The notes: generated from the letters alone by a model not told the origin. DNA of 47,391 nt from JAABRU01 sp964505535 (GCA_964505535.1 CAZDIU010000007.1:1-47391); one strand, 5' to 3'; positions 13,874 to 22,418 are shown, counted from the first letter of the stretch. Translations and numbers: made by a program.

Positions 13874-15655
13874 ATGAAATCCTTTGATCTGATCCGCCCT
13901 TATTTTGTCAGCAACCGTTTCGGCATTTTTTTGGGACTGCTGGCCCTGATCCTGGTTGACCTGCTGCAGCTCGTTGTTCCCCGCATCATCAAGGCCGCAG
14001 TGGATGATCTCACTGCATTCCGCGCGGATTCCGCATCCCTGCTTCGCTATGCGCTGTGGATTGCGGGGCTGGCCCTTGTCATGGTCGCTCTGCGGTATAT
14101 GTGGCGCTATTATCTCATGGGCATGTCCCGTGAACTGGAGGAGGGGTTGCGCAACCGGCTTTTTGATCATCTGCAGACCCTGCCGGATTCCTGGTTCAGC
14201 CGGGTGAAAACCGGTGACATCATGGCCCATGCCACCAATGATATCCACCAGATCCGCATGGCCGCAGGCATGGGTCTGGTGGCTGCCACAGACTCTTTTG
14301 TCATGGGCATGATGACGGTCGGATTTATGGTGTACATCAATCTGCGCCTGACCCTTTTTGTGATCATCCCCATGCCCCTGATTGCCCTGTGCACCCGTTT
14401 TTTCAGCAGACAGATGCACAGCGCATACATGTCGGTGCAGGCCGCATTTTCGGATCTGACCGAGATCGTGCGGGAGCGCTTTGCCGGAATCCGTATTGTC
14501 AAGGCATACAACCGGGAGGCGGAATCCCTGGCTGCTGTGGAAAAAATCTCCAGAGAGAATATGATCCGCAACCTGCGGCTGGCGCGCACAACCGGCGCGT
14601 TTTTTCCCATGATGATTTTCTTCACCAACCTGAGCCTTGTCCTCATCCTCTGGCTGGGCGGCAGGGAAACGATTTTCGGTGCCATAACTGCCGGTGATTT
14701 TGTGGCTTTTATCAGTTATCTCGGAATGCTGACCTGGCCCATGATGGCACTGGGATGGGTGATCAACCTGATCCAGCGGGGAAAGGCATCGCTGGAGCGC
14801 ATTGCCGTGATTATCCGGACCCTGCCGGAAACAGCAGATCATCCGGACGCGGTTTCCTTTCCGGAATTCACCGGGGAAATCGTCATGGAGAATGTGAATT
14901 TTTCCTATGCACCCGCGCAGTCCCCTGATTCCGAATCCGGCAGGCCAGCGGTGCTGGACAATATCAGCCTTTGGCTGGAAAAGGGGAAAACACTGGGCAT
15001 CGTAGGCCCGCCCGGAAGCGGCAAAAGCACTTTGCTGCAACTGATTCCCAGGATTTACGATATTTCACACGGAAGCATCCTCTTGGACGGAACGGATATT
15101 CGCAGGATATTTCTTTCCGATCTGCGCGGCCTGATTTCCTTTGTGCCGCAGGAACCCTTTCTTTTTGCAGGAACCATACGGGAGAACATTGCCTTTGGCA
15201 GTCCGGATGTCACCGAAGTTCAGTTGGCTGAAGCTGTCCGCAAAGCCGCTCTGGAACAGACCCTTGCGGAGTTTCCCAAAGGACTGGAAACCGTGGTGGG
15301 CGAAAAAGGGGTGATTCTGTCCGGCGGCCAGAAACAGCGGATCGCTCTGGCCCGCGCGCTGCTCCGGGATGCCCCCATCCTGATTCTGGATGATCCCATC
15401 AGTCAGGTGGACGCGGAAACCGGAACAGCAATTATTGAGACCATACGCAAAATCAGCCGGAACCCGGAGCAGCCGCGCACCGTCATCATTGTCTCGCACC
15501 GTCTTTCGGCCCTGCGCTTTGCTGACCGCATCATCACGCTCACAGACGGACGCATCAGCGAATCCGGCACTCATGCCCAGCTTCTGGCAGGAAACGGTTA
15601 TTACGCACGCACCTGGCGGCTGCAGGAAATCGAAGAGGAAGTGAGCACGGCATGA
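13874..15655 (+). CDS. ABC exporter half-subunit (fused permease-ATPase, heterodimer type)
   Basis: 593 residues. The N-terminal ~320 residues hold six membrane helices (first LGLLALILVDLLQLVVP). The C-terminal ATPase has Walker A GPPGSGKST (~378), Q-loop FVPQEPFLFAGTIREN, signature LSGGQKQR (~482), Walker B LILDDPISQVD (~503) and VSHRLSALRFADRI. The catalytic Glu after Walker B is Asp (DDP), as in the degenerate half of heterodimeric exporters such as BmrC/YheI or TM287. A partner half with intact Glu is expected but not in the window. The stop overlaps (ATGA) a 19-codon frame, 15652-15711. Substrate unknown (lipid or drug export class). Confidence 0.92.
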   Translation: MKSFDLIRPYFVSNRFGIFLGLLALILVDLLQLVVPRIIKAAVDDLTAFRADSASLLRYALWIAGLALVMVALRYMWRYYLMGMSRELEEGLRNRLFDHLQTLPDSWFSRVKTGDIMAHATNDIHQIRMAAGMGLVAATDSFVMGMMTVGFMVYINLRLTLFVIIPMPLIALCTRFFSRQMHSAYMSVQAAFSDLTEIVRERFAGIRIVKAYNREAESLAAVEKISRENMIRNLRLARTTGAFFPMMIFFTNLSLVLILWLGGRETIFGAITAGDFVAFISYLGMLTWPMMALGWVINLIQRGKASLERIAVIIRTLPETADHPDAVSFPEFTGEIVMENVNFSYAPAQSPDSESGRPAVLDNISLWLEKGKTLGIVGPPGSGKSTLLQLIPRIYDISHGSILLDGTDIRRIFLSDLRGLISFVPQEPFLFAGTIRENIAFGSPDVTEVQLAEAVRKAALEQTLAEFPKGLETVVGEKGVILSGGQKQRIALARALLRDAPILILDDPISQVDAETGTAIIETIRKISRNPEQPRTVIIVSHRLSALRFADRIITLTDGRISESGTHAQLLAGNGYYARTWRLQEIEEEVSTA

Positions 15656-15930
15656 CTGCGGTTTTGCCATCTCTGGATCCGACAGTTGTCAGGCAGAAAA
15701 ATTGTGGTTGACATCTGTCTGATAACATGCAATTATTTTTCTTATAGGTGTTTGAGCAAAAATTCCTGCATTTCATTACGGGGTTCGACCCTGATCTGAT
15801 TACGCGGGTTCAAACCAGAGAGGTAAACCAGGCCGCAGCACAGAACACAGTGAAGAGGACTTTTATGCTTTGCTGCGGGTTCAGAACTTTTATGGGTTGC
15901 ATATATTCATTCAAACAGGCGGTTATCATA
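15656..15930. other. Gap after the ABC exporter gene
   Basis: Holds the 19-codon frame coupled to the ABC gene (15652-15711) and little else recognisable. An upstream in-frame extension of the next lipoprotein (from 15748) lacks a signal peptide and is rejected. Confidence 0.4.
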
Positions 15931-16770
15931 ATGAACAGGATGAAAAGATTTTTTGCCGGTGTCTGCATTCTGCTCATCCTTGCAGCAGGATGTTCGCATT
16001 ATCTGACAAAAGAACAGACCGATGCGCTGATAGAAATCCTCGGCATTCTGAACACAGCCATTGAACAGACCGAAGAAATCATAAGCCGGAAACCGGATCC
16101 CACCAGCCCCTACAGGGAGCTTGCGGACAAACTCAAAACGATCCGGGAGCATGTCAGCCGAATCAAAGCAGGGAAGGAACCCTATGATTTCCATGTCATG
16201 TCCAAATACACCAACGAGATTCTTGGAATACAGATGAATGTCCAAAATCCTGTGGACAGGGTTCTGGGCGTGGATGTGTTTTTCGGCCCGGGCAGATATA
16301 AAATTTCTGATCTGTCTGCCGAAGGAAAAGAGATGCTCCGTGGGTTTGCATCCGATATTATCGAAATTCAGGTGAAAAAACTGCGTGAACTCTTTCCGGA
16401 TCAGGAACTGGCCATTGTGATCAAGACCATCGGATATGCGGATGAAATGCCCATGAGTCCCTGGTTTGCCGAAGCCCTGAAAAGAGACATGAATGATGCT
16501 GTTCCCGATGATCCTGCGGCCAAAAGACAGATGCTGAACCGGGAACTTTCCTTCCGCCGCGCCCAGTCCATTGGCGAATATGTGAAAATGCAGTTGGAAT
16601 CCCTGATGATGATGGAAAAAGTGGTCATTGACAGTCCGATTATTATCGGCCTGGGGGAAGCCTTTCCCTATGCGGAAGAATCTGTAAACCCCCCTTACAT
16701 GCCGCAGGACAAACGGAGAAGGATTTGCAAGATTCATGGGAATGTGTTTGTTGCTTCCCCTGATCGCTGA
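15931..16770 (+). CDS. OmpA-like (YfiB-type) outer-membrane lipoprotein, first of tandem pair
   Basis: 279 residues from ATG 15931. Signal peptide MNRMKRFFAGVCILLILAAG with lipobox LAAGC. A helical/coiled middle region (~25-110) includes EILGILNTAIEQTEEI and MSKYTNEILGIQ. The C-terminal domain is a divergent OmpA peptidoglycan-binding fold: FFGPGRYKISDLSAEGKEML, VIKTIGYADEMP in place of GHTD, LNRELSFRRAQSIGEYVKMQ, IIGLGEAFPY and KRRRICKI in place of NRRVEI. The Asp and Arg that contact diaminopimelate in OmpA are kept. Gene order with a YfiR protein downstream suggests a YfiB-like envelope sensor. Confidence 0.8.
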   Translation: MNRMKRFFAGVCILLILAAGCSHYLTKEQTDALIEILGILNTAIEQTEEIISRKPDPTSPYRELADKLKTIREHVSRIKAGKEPYDFHVMSKYTNEILGIQMNVQNPVDRVLGVDVFFGPGRYKISDLSAEGKEMLRGFASDIIEIQVKKLRELFPDQELAIVIKTIGYADEMPMSPWFAEALKRDMNDAVPDDPAAKRQMLNRELSFRRAQSIGEYVKMQLESLMMMEKVVIDSPIIIGLGEAFPYAEESVNPPYMPQDKRRRICKIHGNVFVASPDR

Positions 16771-16816
16771 GTGTTTTTCACTTTTTCGATTCCGGAAAAT
16801 ATTTCGGAATGAGGCA

Positions 16817-17683
16817 ATGCAATACATGATCAGCAATATCAAAAAGGCAGTGCTGTGTTTTTCTGTTTCCCTTCTGATTCTGTCCGGATGCTCCACCCTG
16901 AGCCGTCAGCAGAATCAGGCTTTGATGGAAATTCTTGACATTCTGGAATCCGCCATTGCGGAAGCCGAGGATATGCTGAAAAGCAATCCTGATCCCACCA
17001 GCCAGTTCGGGGATGTTCTGGAGAAGCTCAATTCCATAAAGGATGTGATTTATGAAATCCAGCGGGGAAATGCACCGTATGATGAAAAACGCCTGTCAGA
17101 ATATATGGACAAGATACAGGAGATCGAGGCAAATATCCGGAATGCGGTGGATAAAGTTTTCAGCAGTGATGTCTTTTTCGGGCTGGGGAAATATAAAATC
17201 GAAGACCTTTCCGATGAGGGCAGAAACAGCATTCAGGAATTCACACGGGCGATTGCCGAAACCCAGGTGAACAGTTTCAGAAAAGTGTTTCCGGATCGCT
17301 GCCTTGTTATTGTGCTCAAAGCTGTGGGATATGCGGATGAAACCCCCCTGGGAGATGAACTTTCAGAAATCCTGAAAAGAGAAATCAGCGGGCCTTTGCC
17401 CGATGATCCTGAAGAAAGAAAAAAAATGCTCAATCAGAAACTGTCCTGGCTCCGGGCAAGGTCAATATCCGAACATATTCAGCAGCAGTTGGAATCCATG
17501 CCGGAAACGGAAAATATTGTCATTGGTCTGCCGGATATTCAGGGAATGGGGGAAGAATATCCCTATGCGGAAGAATCTGCTGATCCGCCCTATCAGTCTC
17601 AGGATGAGAGAAGAAGAATCTGCAAAATATACAGCAGAATTCTTGTTGATTCTCAGGATTCTTCGGATTTTTCCGAACAATAA
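16817..17683 (+). CDS. OmpA-like (YfiB-type) outer-membrane lipoprotein, second of tandem pair
   Basis: 288 residues from ATG 16817 (ATG 16826 is equally possible). Signal peptide ends LLILSGCS (lipobox LSGC). It is a paralogue of the preceding gene along its whole length: SNPDPTSQFGDVLEKLNSIK, VFFGLGKYKIEDLSDEG, VLKAVGYADETPLG, LNQKLSWLRARSISEHIQQQ, GMGEEYPYAEESADPPY and RRRICKI. It arose by tandem duplication and has diverged considerably. Placed 46 nt after the first copy and 21 nt before the yfiR-like gene, so probably one operon. Confidence 0.8.
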   Translation: MQYMISNIKKAVLCFSVSLLILSGCSTLSRQQNQALMEILDILESAIAEAEDMLKSNPDPTSQFGDVLEKLNSIKDVIYEIQRGNAPYDEKRLSEYMDKIQEIEANIRNAVDKVFSSDVFFGLGKYKIEDLSDEGRNSIQEFTRAIAETQVNSFRKVFPDRCLVIVLKAVGYADETPLGDELSEILKREISGPLPDDPEERKKMLNQKLSWLRARSISEHIQQQLESMPETENIVIGLPDIQGMGEEYPYAEESADPPYQSQDERRRICKIYSRILVDSQDSSDFSEQ

Positions 17684-17704
17684 TCAGCCAATACAGGGGT
17701 GAAA

Positions 17705-18220
17705 ATGAAAAAAAAAATAGTAAAATCGGCACTGGCTCTGATCCTGCTTCTTTCCTTTCCCTGTCTGTGTTTTGCAGAATACGGATATGCACCGGCAGAT
17801 ATCCAGGCCAAGCTTTTTGTCAAAATTTTTCTTTTCAACAATCACCTGAACAAAGGAGGGGATATCCGGATCCATGTGATGGATTCCCCTGCTTTTGCCG
17901 CTGAAATCAGAAAATCTGCAGGGCAGAAAATCGGAAAAGCCCGAATTGGAGAGGTAAATGAAGGGACCGCTCTGCCGTCTGAAAAGCCTTCTGTCCTCTA
18001 TCTGGGGGATCCGGCAAAGCTGGAAGAGGTCATCCGTTATACCCGGAAAAATAAAATACTCAGCATTACCGGAATTCCGGATCTTGTGGAAAAAGGCATT
18101 ACCCTGGGGATCGGCGTTGCAGAAAAAAAACCGAAAATTCTGTTCAATCTGTCCGCTTCCGAACAGGAAGACATGGACTGGAATCCGGTTATCCTGAAAA
18201 TTTCCACCATTGTGAAATGA
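17705..18220 (+). CDS. YfiR-family periplasmic protein (DUF4154)
   Basis: 171 residues from ATG 17705 (AGGGG 5 nt upstream). Cleavable signal peptide: KKKIVKSALALILLLSFPCL then CFAEYGYA. The mature part fits DUF4154/YfiR: AKLFVKIFLFNNHLNKGGDI, a middle SVLYLGDPAKLEEVIRYTRK, KILSITGIPDLVEKGITLGI and FNLSASEQEDMDWNPVILK. In Pseudomonas YfiR sits in the periplasm, represses the inner-membrane cyclase YfiN and is sequestered by the lipoprotein YfiB. Here two YfiB-like lipoproteins lie upstream and a chemoreceptor downstream, with no GGDEF gene in the cluster. Confidence 0.82.
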   Translation: MKKKIVKSALALILLLSFPCLCFAEYGYAPADIQAKLFVKIFLFNNHLNKGGDIRIHVMDSPAFAAEIRKSAGQKIGKARIGEVNEGTALPSEKPSVLYLGDPAKLEEVIRYTRKNKILSITGIPDLVEKGITLGIGVAEKKPKILFNLSASEQEDMDWNPVILKISTIVK

Positions 18221-18281
18221 GCAAACCCGCCCCATTCCAGACAGTTTTCATACCCGGATTCTGTTCATCAGGGAGGAAGCA

Positions 18282-20000
18282 ATGACATTAAGCCTGAGAA
18301 AAAAATTTCTGATCCCCACTGTGGTCATCTTTGCACTCTGTCTTGGCTTTTCAGCCTGGTTTTCCTATCTGAAATCAAAACAGACCTATGAAAACATGAT
18401 CAATCTGGAAATGACGCGGACAGCAGCCTCCATCACCACTCTCATTGACACCTTTATCAAAGACATTATGCTGAACTTTGTCTACTGGAGTGAGGAAGCC
18501 ACCCTGGCAGCAGTGGTGCAGGACATTCTGGGGGAAACGGTCATGGATATTGCTGCTGATCTGCTGACAAAAATCAGGGATGATTACGGATATTATGAAA
18601 AGGTGATGGTCGCAAATGTTCAGGGGGAAATAGTCGCGGGTTCTGCCCCGGATATCATCGGCACCAGTGCTGCAGCGGACAAATCCTTTACAGAGGCTCT
18701 CTCCGGAAAGATTTATCTGTCCAAGGTGGAAAAAAGCCCTGCAACAGGGCATCCCGTCTTTACCATTTCATCCCCTTTGAAAATGAACGGGGAAACCGTG
18801 GGTGCTGTTATGGGCGTCATTGATCTGGATTATTTTGATCAGCGGTTTATTTCACCGGCCAAAGTCGGCACAGGGGGCAGGGCCTTTGTTGTGAATGAGA
18901 AAGGTCTTGTCATTGCTTCACCCATCAAATCCGAAATTTTCAATGAAGATGCCGCATACAGAAAAATTTCAGAAAATCTGGGGGAAAAGAATATCATTCA
19001 TCACAGGCGGGACGGAAAGGAAATCATTTCAGCCTATCATCCCTATGAAAGGCTCGGGTGGACAGTCGGCGTAAGCATGGAAAGCGACGAAGTGCTTGCC
19101 CCTTTGCGTCATGCCGGTTATATCAATCTGATGTTTGCCATTGCAGCGGTTGTATTATCCGGTGTTTCCGTCCTTTTGCTTGTACATGCCATTGTAACTC
19201 CCATTAACAGAGTGGTGAAAGGGCTTGTCAGAGCCGGAGATGAAATTTCAAGGGTTTCAGACGAGGTTTCTGCTTCAGGCAGACTGCTCGCGGACAGTTC
19301 CGCGAAGCAGGCTTTGTCTGTGGCTGACAGTGTGGCATCCCTCATGAAAATCAGCGGGATGATCCGCAGGAATGCAGAAAATGCCCAGCATGCGGACCGG
19401 ATCGTGAAAGATTCAGGACAGACAATGGCCCAGGCCGGTGTTTCCGTCAGTGAACTCACCTCTTCCATGAACGAAATTTCAACTGCAAGTGAGGAAACCC
19501 GGAAAATCATCAGCACCATAGACAGCATCGCGTTTCAGACCAATCTCCTGGCTCTGAATGCAGCGGTTGAGGCCGCAAGAGCCGGGGAAGCCGGAGCCGG
19601 TTTCGGTGTGGTGGCAGGAGAGGTGAAAAATCTTGCCATGCGTGTGGCTGACGCTGCCAAAAATACAGCAGGAATTATCAAAGGCACGGTGGAAAAAATC
19701 AGCCGCGGCATGAAAACCGTGAATTACACAGAAGCGTCTTTTCAGAAACTTTCAGAGGGAGCTTCCCGGGTAGCGGAACTGGTTGCGGAAATCTCGGCTG
19801 CCTCCGGGGAACAGTCCGCAGGCATTGATCAGATCAGCAAAGCGGTTTCCGAGATTGAATCCCTGGTTCGGCAAAATGCTGAAAACGCGGCAGCATCCGC
19901 GGAGGTTTCGGAAAAAATGAAGCAGCAGGCCCGGTTCATGAAAGGATTTGTGGATGATCTCCGGAAACTCATGGGGAGCCGGTCCGAAGTTTCTTCCTGA
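18282..20000 (+). CDS. Methyl-accepting chemotaxis protein with periplasmic Cache domain
   Basis: 572 residues. TM1 at ~8-30; periplasmic dCache-like sensor (~35-275) with YYEKVMVANVQGEIVAGSAP, FTISSPLKMNGETVGAVMGV, RAFVVNEKGLVIASP and YHPYERLGWTVGVSME; TM2 at ~285-307; a HAMP-like linker starting TPINRVVKGLVRAG; then the MCP signalling coiled coil. The hairpin tip is SIAFQTNLLALNAAVEAARA followed by GEAGAGFGVVAGEVKNLA. It signals to CheA/CheW. No C-terminal NWETF-like pentapeptide is seen. It lies 61 nt after the yfiR-like gene on the same strand. Likely ligand class: a small molecule in the Cache pocket, or a partner periplasmic protein (inferred). Confidence 0.93.
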   Translation: MTLSLRKKFLIPTVVIFALCLGFSAWFSYLKSKQTYENMINLEMTRTAASITTLIDTFIKDIMLNFVYWSEEATLAAVVQDILGETVMDIAADLLTKIRDDYGYYEKVMVANVQGEIVAGSAPDIIGTSAAADKSFTEALSGKIYLSKVEKSPATGHPVFTISSPLKMNGETVGAVMGVIDLDYFDQRFISPAKVGTGGRAFVVNEKGLVIASPIKSEIFNEDAAYRKISENLGEKNIIHHRRDGKEIISAYHPYERLGWTVGVSMESDEVLAPLRHAGYINLMFAIAAVVLSGVSVLLLVHAIVTPINRVVKGLVRAGDEISRVSDEVSASGRLLADSSAKQALSVADSVASLMKISGMIRRNAENAQHADRIVKDSGQTMAQAGVSVSELTSSMNEISTASEETRKIISTIDSIAFQTNLLALNAAVEAARAGEAGAGFGVVAGEVKNLAMRVADAAKNTAGIIKGTVEKISRGMKTVNYTEASFQKLSEGASRVAELVAEISAASGEQSAGIDQISKAVSEIESLVRQNAENAAASAEVSEKMKQQARFMKGFVDDLRKLMGSRSEVSS

Positions 20001-20010
20001 ATTCTGAGTT

Positions 20011-20141
20011 ATATCAATTCGCCATTGATCTGAAACACAGGTTTTTCGGAAAAACCGGATTTTTCAAAAAAAATCCGGTTTTTTGAACACACGGAAACTT
20101 CTTTTTGCCTGCTTATAAGTATCTTTTCAATGGGGAATCGA
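20011..20141. repeat. Dispersed ~130-bp element, family B copy 1 (also terminator-like)
   Basis: Imperfect inverted ends ATCAATTCGCCATTGATCTG and CTTTTCAATGGGGAATCGA enclose a hairpin AACCGGATTTTTC / AAAAATCCGGTTTTTTG with a T-run. Copy 2 is at 30855-30986. It sits 3' of the chemoreceptor gene and may serve as its terminator. Confidence 0.75.
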
Positions 20142-20232
20142 CAGTACTGTTTTTTTCAGTCTGCGGAAAGGGCAAAAGCAGAGTTCCGCCGCCTTTTGGA
20201 CAGAGAGGCGGGCACAAAAAAACATGCTCACC

Positions 20233-20691
20233 TTATGAATTGTTATACCCCCGGATCATTTCTTCGATTTTGGCAAGCGCGTTTTTCCCTTCCCTGCTTT
20301 CACACAGACTTTCAAATTTTTCCCATTCTCCGGGAAAAAGCCCCTGCAGAATCAGGACGATCGGCTCAGTCTCTGCAATCTGCTCCGGCTCCGTTGAATG
20401 CCCGGCATTGCTGATGAAGGCTCCGTTCACAAAACTGCCGTCAATAAACTGAAAGGAGACATACACAGTTTCCCCTCTCCGCACCAGAAGCCGGATTTCG
20501 CTGTCATTCATCTGATCCAGCCCTTCAGCAGACAGGCTGATCGTGCCCACCCGCTCCATATCCAGAATGGTTTTGTCAAAAACCCTGGGATGAAGCCCGG
20601 CAAGGGGTCTGAGCCGGTCCAGCCGGTGATGCTCTGTGCTGCCAAGTTCAGCCACAGCGTCCCTGATTTTTTTTTCTGCTTTTTTTCTCAT
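20233..20691 (-). CDS. Hypothetical protein, second gene of a two-gene operon
   Basis: 152 residues, no family recognised. Lys/Arg-rich N-terminus MRKKAEKKIRDAVAELG, a middle segment EIRLLVRRGETVYVSFQFID, and a C-terminal helix LAKIEEMIRGYNN. No membrane segment or signal peptide. It starts 12 nt after the stop of the gene at 20704-21666 and no good ribosome site is visible, so translation may be coupled. Confidence 0.6.
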   Translation of the reverse strand: MRKKAEKKIRDAVAELGSTEHHRLDRLRPLAGLHPRVFDKTILDMERVGTISLSAEGLDQMNDSEIRLLVRRGETVYVSFQFIDGSFVNGAFISNAGHSTEPEQIAETEPIVLILQGLFPGEWEKFESLCESREGKNALAKIEEMIRGYNNS

Positions 20692-20703
20692 GGCTTTGCG
20701 GTT

Positions 20704-21666
20704 TCAGTTCAGCATTTCATGTGTTTTCAATGCATTCAGTGATGTTTCCTTCAGCTTTCTCACAAATTCCGGAAAACAGGAATTGCTGCATATGATGAAG
20801 CGGGTGAAAAAAGTGTTCATATAATAATAATCGGCCGCGTTCAGGGCATCTATGATGGTAAAGGGCAGGTTGAAATGGCTGTTGTAATGACGCGCCTTTT
20901 TCATTTCAATTTCCATGGCCTTTTCCGTGCGCAGAAGCGGTTTCAGTCTGGCGGATTCACTGATGCACCGGGCCTTGAAATCCGGACTGATATCCGAACA
21001 CATGATGAGAAACGGTGTTTCGTTTCCCAGTTCCCGAACCTCCTGGGCATGTTCAATATCTTCCAGCCGGATATCCTTTTTCAGCACATACAGGGACGAG
21101 GTGGTCAGGAGCACGGGGCAGAAAAAAAAGGGAAAATTGGCTGCCCGCGGGCCCGTGAGAAAGCCCAGCACATTTTCTGTCAGCAGGCGGGGCAGGGGAT
21201 TCTGCAACTGCCACAGCCCCGCAGTGAACAGGGTTTCATCCACTTCCCCGGATGTCAGATTCACTTCCATTCCCTTGTAACAGACCGGGAGAGCCGCATC
21301 AAATGCAGTCATGGCATCCGGATGAATCAGGAAGGGCGAAAACTGATCAATCACCCGGACAGTGTTTCCCGGAGATACGGGGAAAGCTCCGGCCGGATTG
21401 GGATCCGGAAGAAAAAGCCCCACGGTTCCGGGGCCGCGGTGCCTGCAATCCACCAGCAGTTCCACCTGCGCAGCCCTGTCCGGAAATTCGGGAAAAGGAA
21501 AAAATGTCTTTGCATGGAGATCAATGGCCGAATCCCTTGCCATGCCGGTACTGTCCCATGCATATCTGAAATCCGAATTTACAGCAAATCCCTCACCCAC
21601 CAGCAGCCTGGCCGCATCAAATTCCAGAGGCAGGTTTGACAAAAGCAGAGCTTCTTTCCATTTCAT
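20704..21666 (-). CDS. Hypothetical protein with a possible PD-(D/E)XK nuclease-like N-terminal fold
   Basis: About 320 residues from ATG 21666; GTG 21669 and 21678 are alternatives with GGGAG upstream. The N-terminal ~90 residues (FDAARLLVGEGFAVNSDFRY, then IDLHAKTFFPFPE and VELLVDCRHRGPG) follow the alternating pattern of restriction-endonuclease-like folds: helix, strand, D-x-x-A, then ELLVDCR in the E-x-K position. The Lys is replaced by Arg, so activity is doubtful. The rest (NFPFFFCPVLLTTSSLYVLK, EVRELGNETPFLIMCSDISP) is unrecognised. Domain call is inference from pattern only. Operon with the 152-aa gene downstream. Confidence 0.6.
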   Translation of the reverse strand: MKWKEALLLSNLPLEFDAARLLVGEGFAVNSDFRYAWDSTGMARDSAIDLHAKTFFPFPEFPDRAAQVELLVDCRHRGPGTVGLFLPDPNPAGAFPVSPGNTVRVIDQFSPFLIHPDAMTAFDAALPVCYKGMEVNLTSGEVDETLFTAGLWQLQNPLPRLLTENVLGFLTGPRAANFPFFFCPVLLTTSSLYVLKKDIRLEDIEHAQEVRELGNETPFLIMCSDISPDFKARCISESARLKPLLRTEKAMEIEMKKARHYNSHFNLPFTIIDALNAADYYYMNTFFTRFIICSNSCFPEFVRKLKETSLNALKTHEMLN

Positions 21667-21770
21667 CACAGATACCACTCCCTGTATATGAGACCTGAAC
21701 CCGGTTCAGATGTCCTGACGATTTATTTTTTTCGCCAGCTTGTTCTGGTTCTTCAAGAATTTTTGCGGAT

Positions 21771-21816
21771 GCCTGCTTTCGCAGGCATGACGTCATTCCG
21801 GCGAAAGCCGGAATCC
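21771..21816. repeat. Short palindromic repeats, copy 3 (double)
   Basis: GCCTGCTTTCGCAGGC (21771-21786) next to GTCATTCCGGCGAAAGCCGG (from 21792), two hairpins of the dispersed REP-like family. Confidence 0.75.
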
Positions 21817-21977
21817 GGTGTTTCCGCAAAACAGATTGAAGATTTCTTTTTTAGCAGAATGCAGAAAAATAATCAAACAGAGATATCCTGCAGGCGTTAC
21901 GCAGTCGGATTTTGGGCAGTGAAAAAATGAACGCAGCATGTTAAAAATAACCGGAGAGAATCATGAATATTCTTTCT

Positions 21978-22024
21978 CCAAAAACAAAAAACTTCTGTTC
22001 AGGGATTTGTCCCCAAACAGAAGT
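21978..22024 (-). terminator. Rho-independent terminator for the 22140-22418 gene
   Basis: On the minus strand the stem ACTTCTGTT / AACAGAAGT (22024-22016 with 21999-21991), containing an inner GGGGACAAATCCC, is followed by TTTTTTGTTTTTGG. Confidence 0.7.
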
Positions 22025-22090
22025 CACCATTCCGGCTTCTTTTCTCAGACAGTTTCAGGCTGACCTCACAGTCTCTGCCATTTCATGGTT

Positions 22091-22125
22091 CCCGGACAGC
22101 ATGTTGCTGTGCTCTGCTGTCCGGG
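22091..22125. repeat. Perfect 11-bp hairpin
   Basis: CCCGGACAGCA (22091-22101) and TGCTGTCCGGG (22115-22125) with a 13-nt loop, between the small gene and its likely terminator. No T-run adjoins it; function unknown. Confidence 0.6.
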
Positions 22126-22139
22126 CGGTAAACTGATTC

Positions 22140-22418
22140 TCAGTTCCGTTTCACAACTTCCCAGTTTGTCTCAAAGGTCGTGTCATAAAGAGTGTAAGCA
22201 TATGCCATTATTTTTCCGCCTGCCGCGGCTTTTCCCCCTTCAATTTTTCTGTAGGTGAGGTAAATGGCAGGAACCAGATGGAGAAGGTCAGAAGTGTTTT
22301 CCCACACTTCCTTTTTTTCAATAACACGCCACAGCGTGCCGTATTTTTTGCTTTTGACCGTGTCTCCGACCCTTGGCAGTTTCTTTTCCCTGATAACGTC
22401 ATCATGGGTTTCCGGCAT
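22140..22418 (-). CDS. Small hypothetical protein
   Basis: 92 residues, no family recognised. KLPRVGDTVKSKKYGTLWRV looks like a small beta-barrel (SH3/KOW-like) opening, followed by AIYLTYRKIEGGKAA and YTLYDTTFETNWEVVKRN. AGGAGG lies 5 nt before the ATG and a terminator follows, which support a real gene. Probably cytoplasmic. Confidence 0.65.
   Translation of the reverse strand: MPETHDDVIREKKLPRVGDTVKSKKYGTLWRVIEKKEVWENTSDLLHLVPAIYLTYRKIEGGKAAAGGKIMAYAYTLYDTTFETNWEVVKRN

Larger units (their letters stand above)
21667..22139. other. Repeat-rich intergenic region
   Basis: Contains the palindromes at 21771-21816, a fragment GTTACGCAGTCGGATTTTGGG near 21896 related to the MITE ends at 11944, and two hairpins described separately. 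No gene. Confidence 0.5.

Noticed and set aside
13865..15040. 391-codon minus-strand frame inside the ABC exporter gene
   Set aside because: Gln/His-rich shadow of a gene with all ABC motifs on the other strand.
15778..15820. GGTTCGACCC and GGTTCAAACC stretches resembling tRNA T-arms
   Set aside because: No acceptor, D-arm or anticodon arm could be folded around them.
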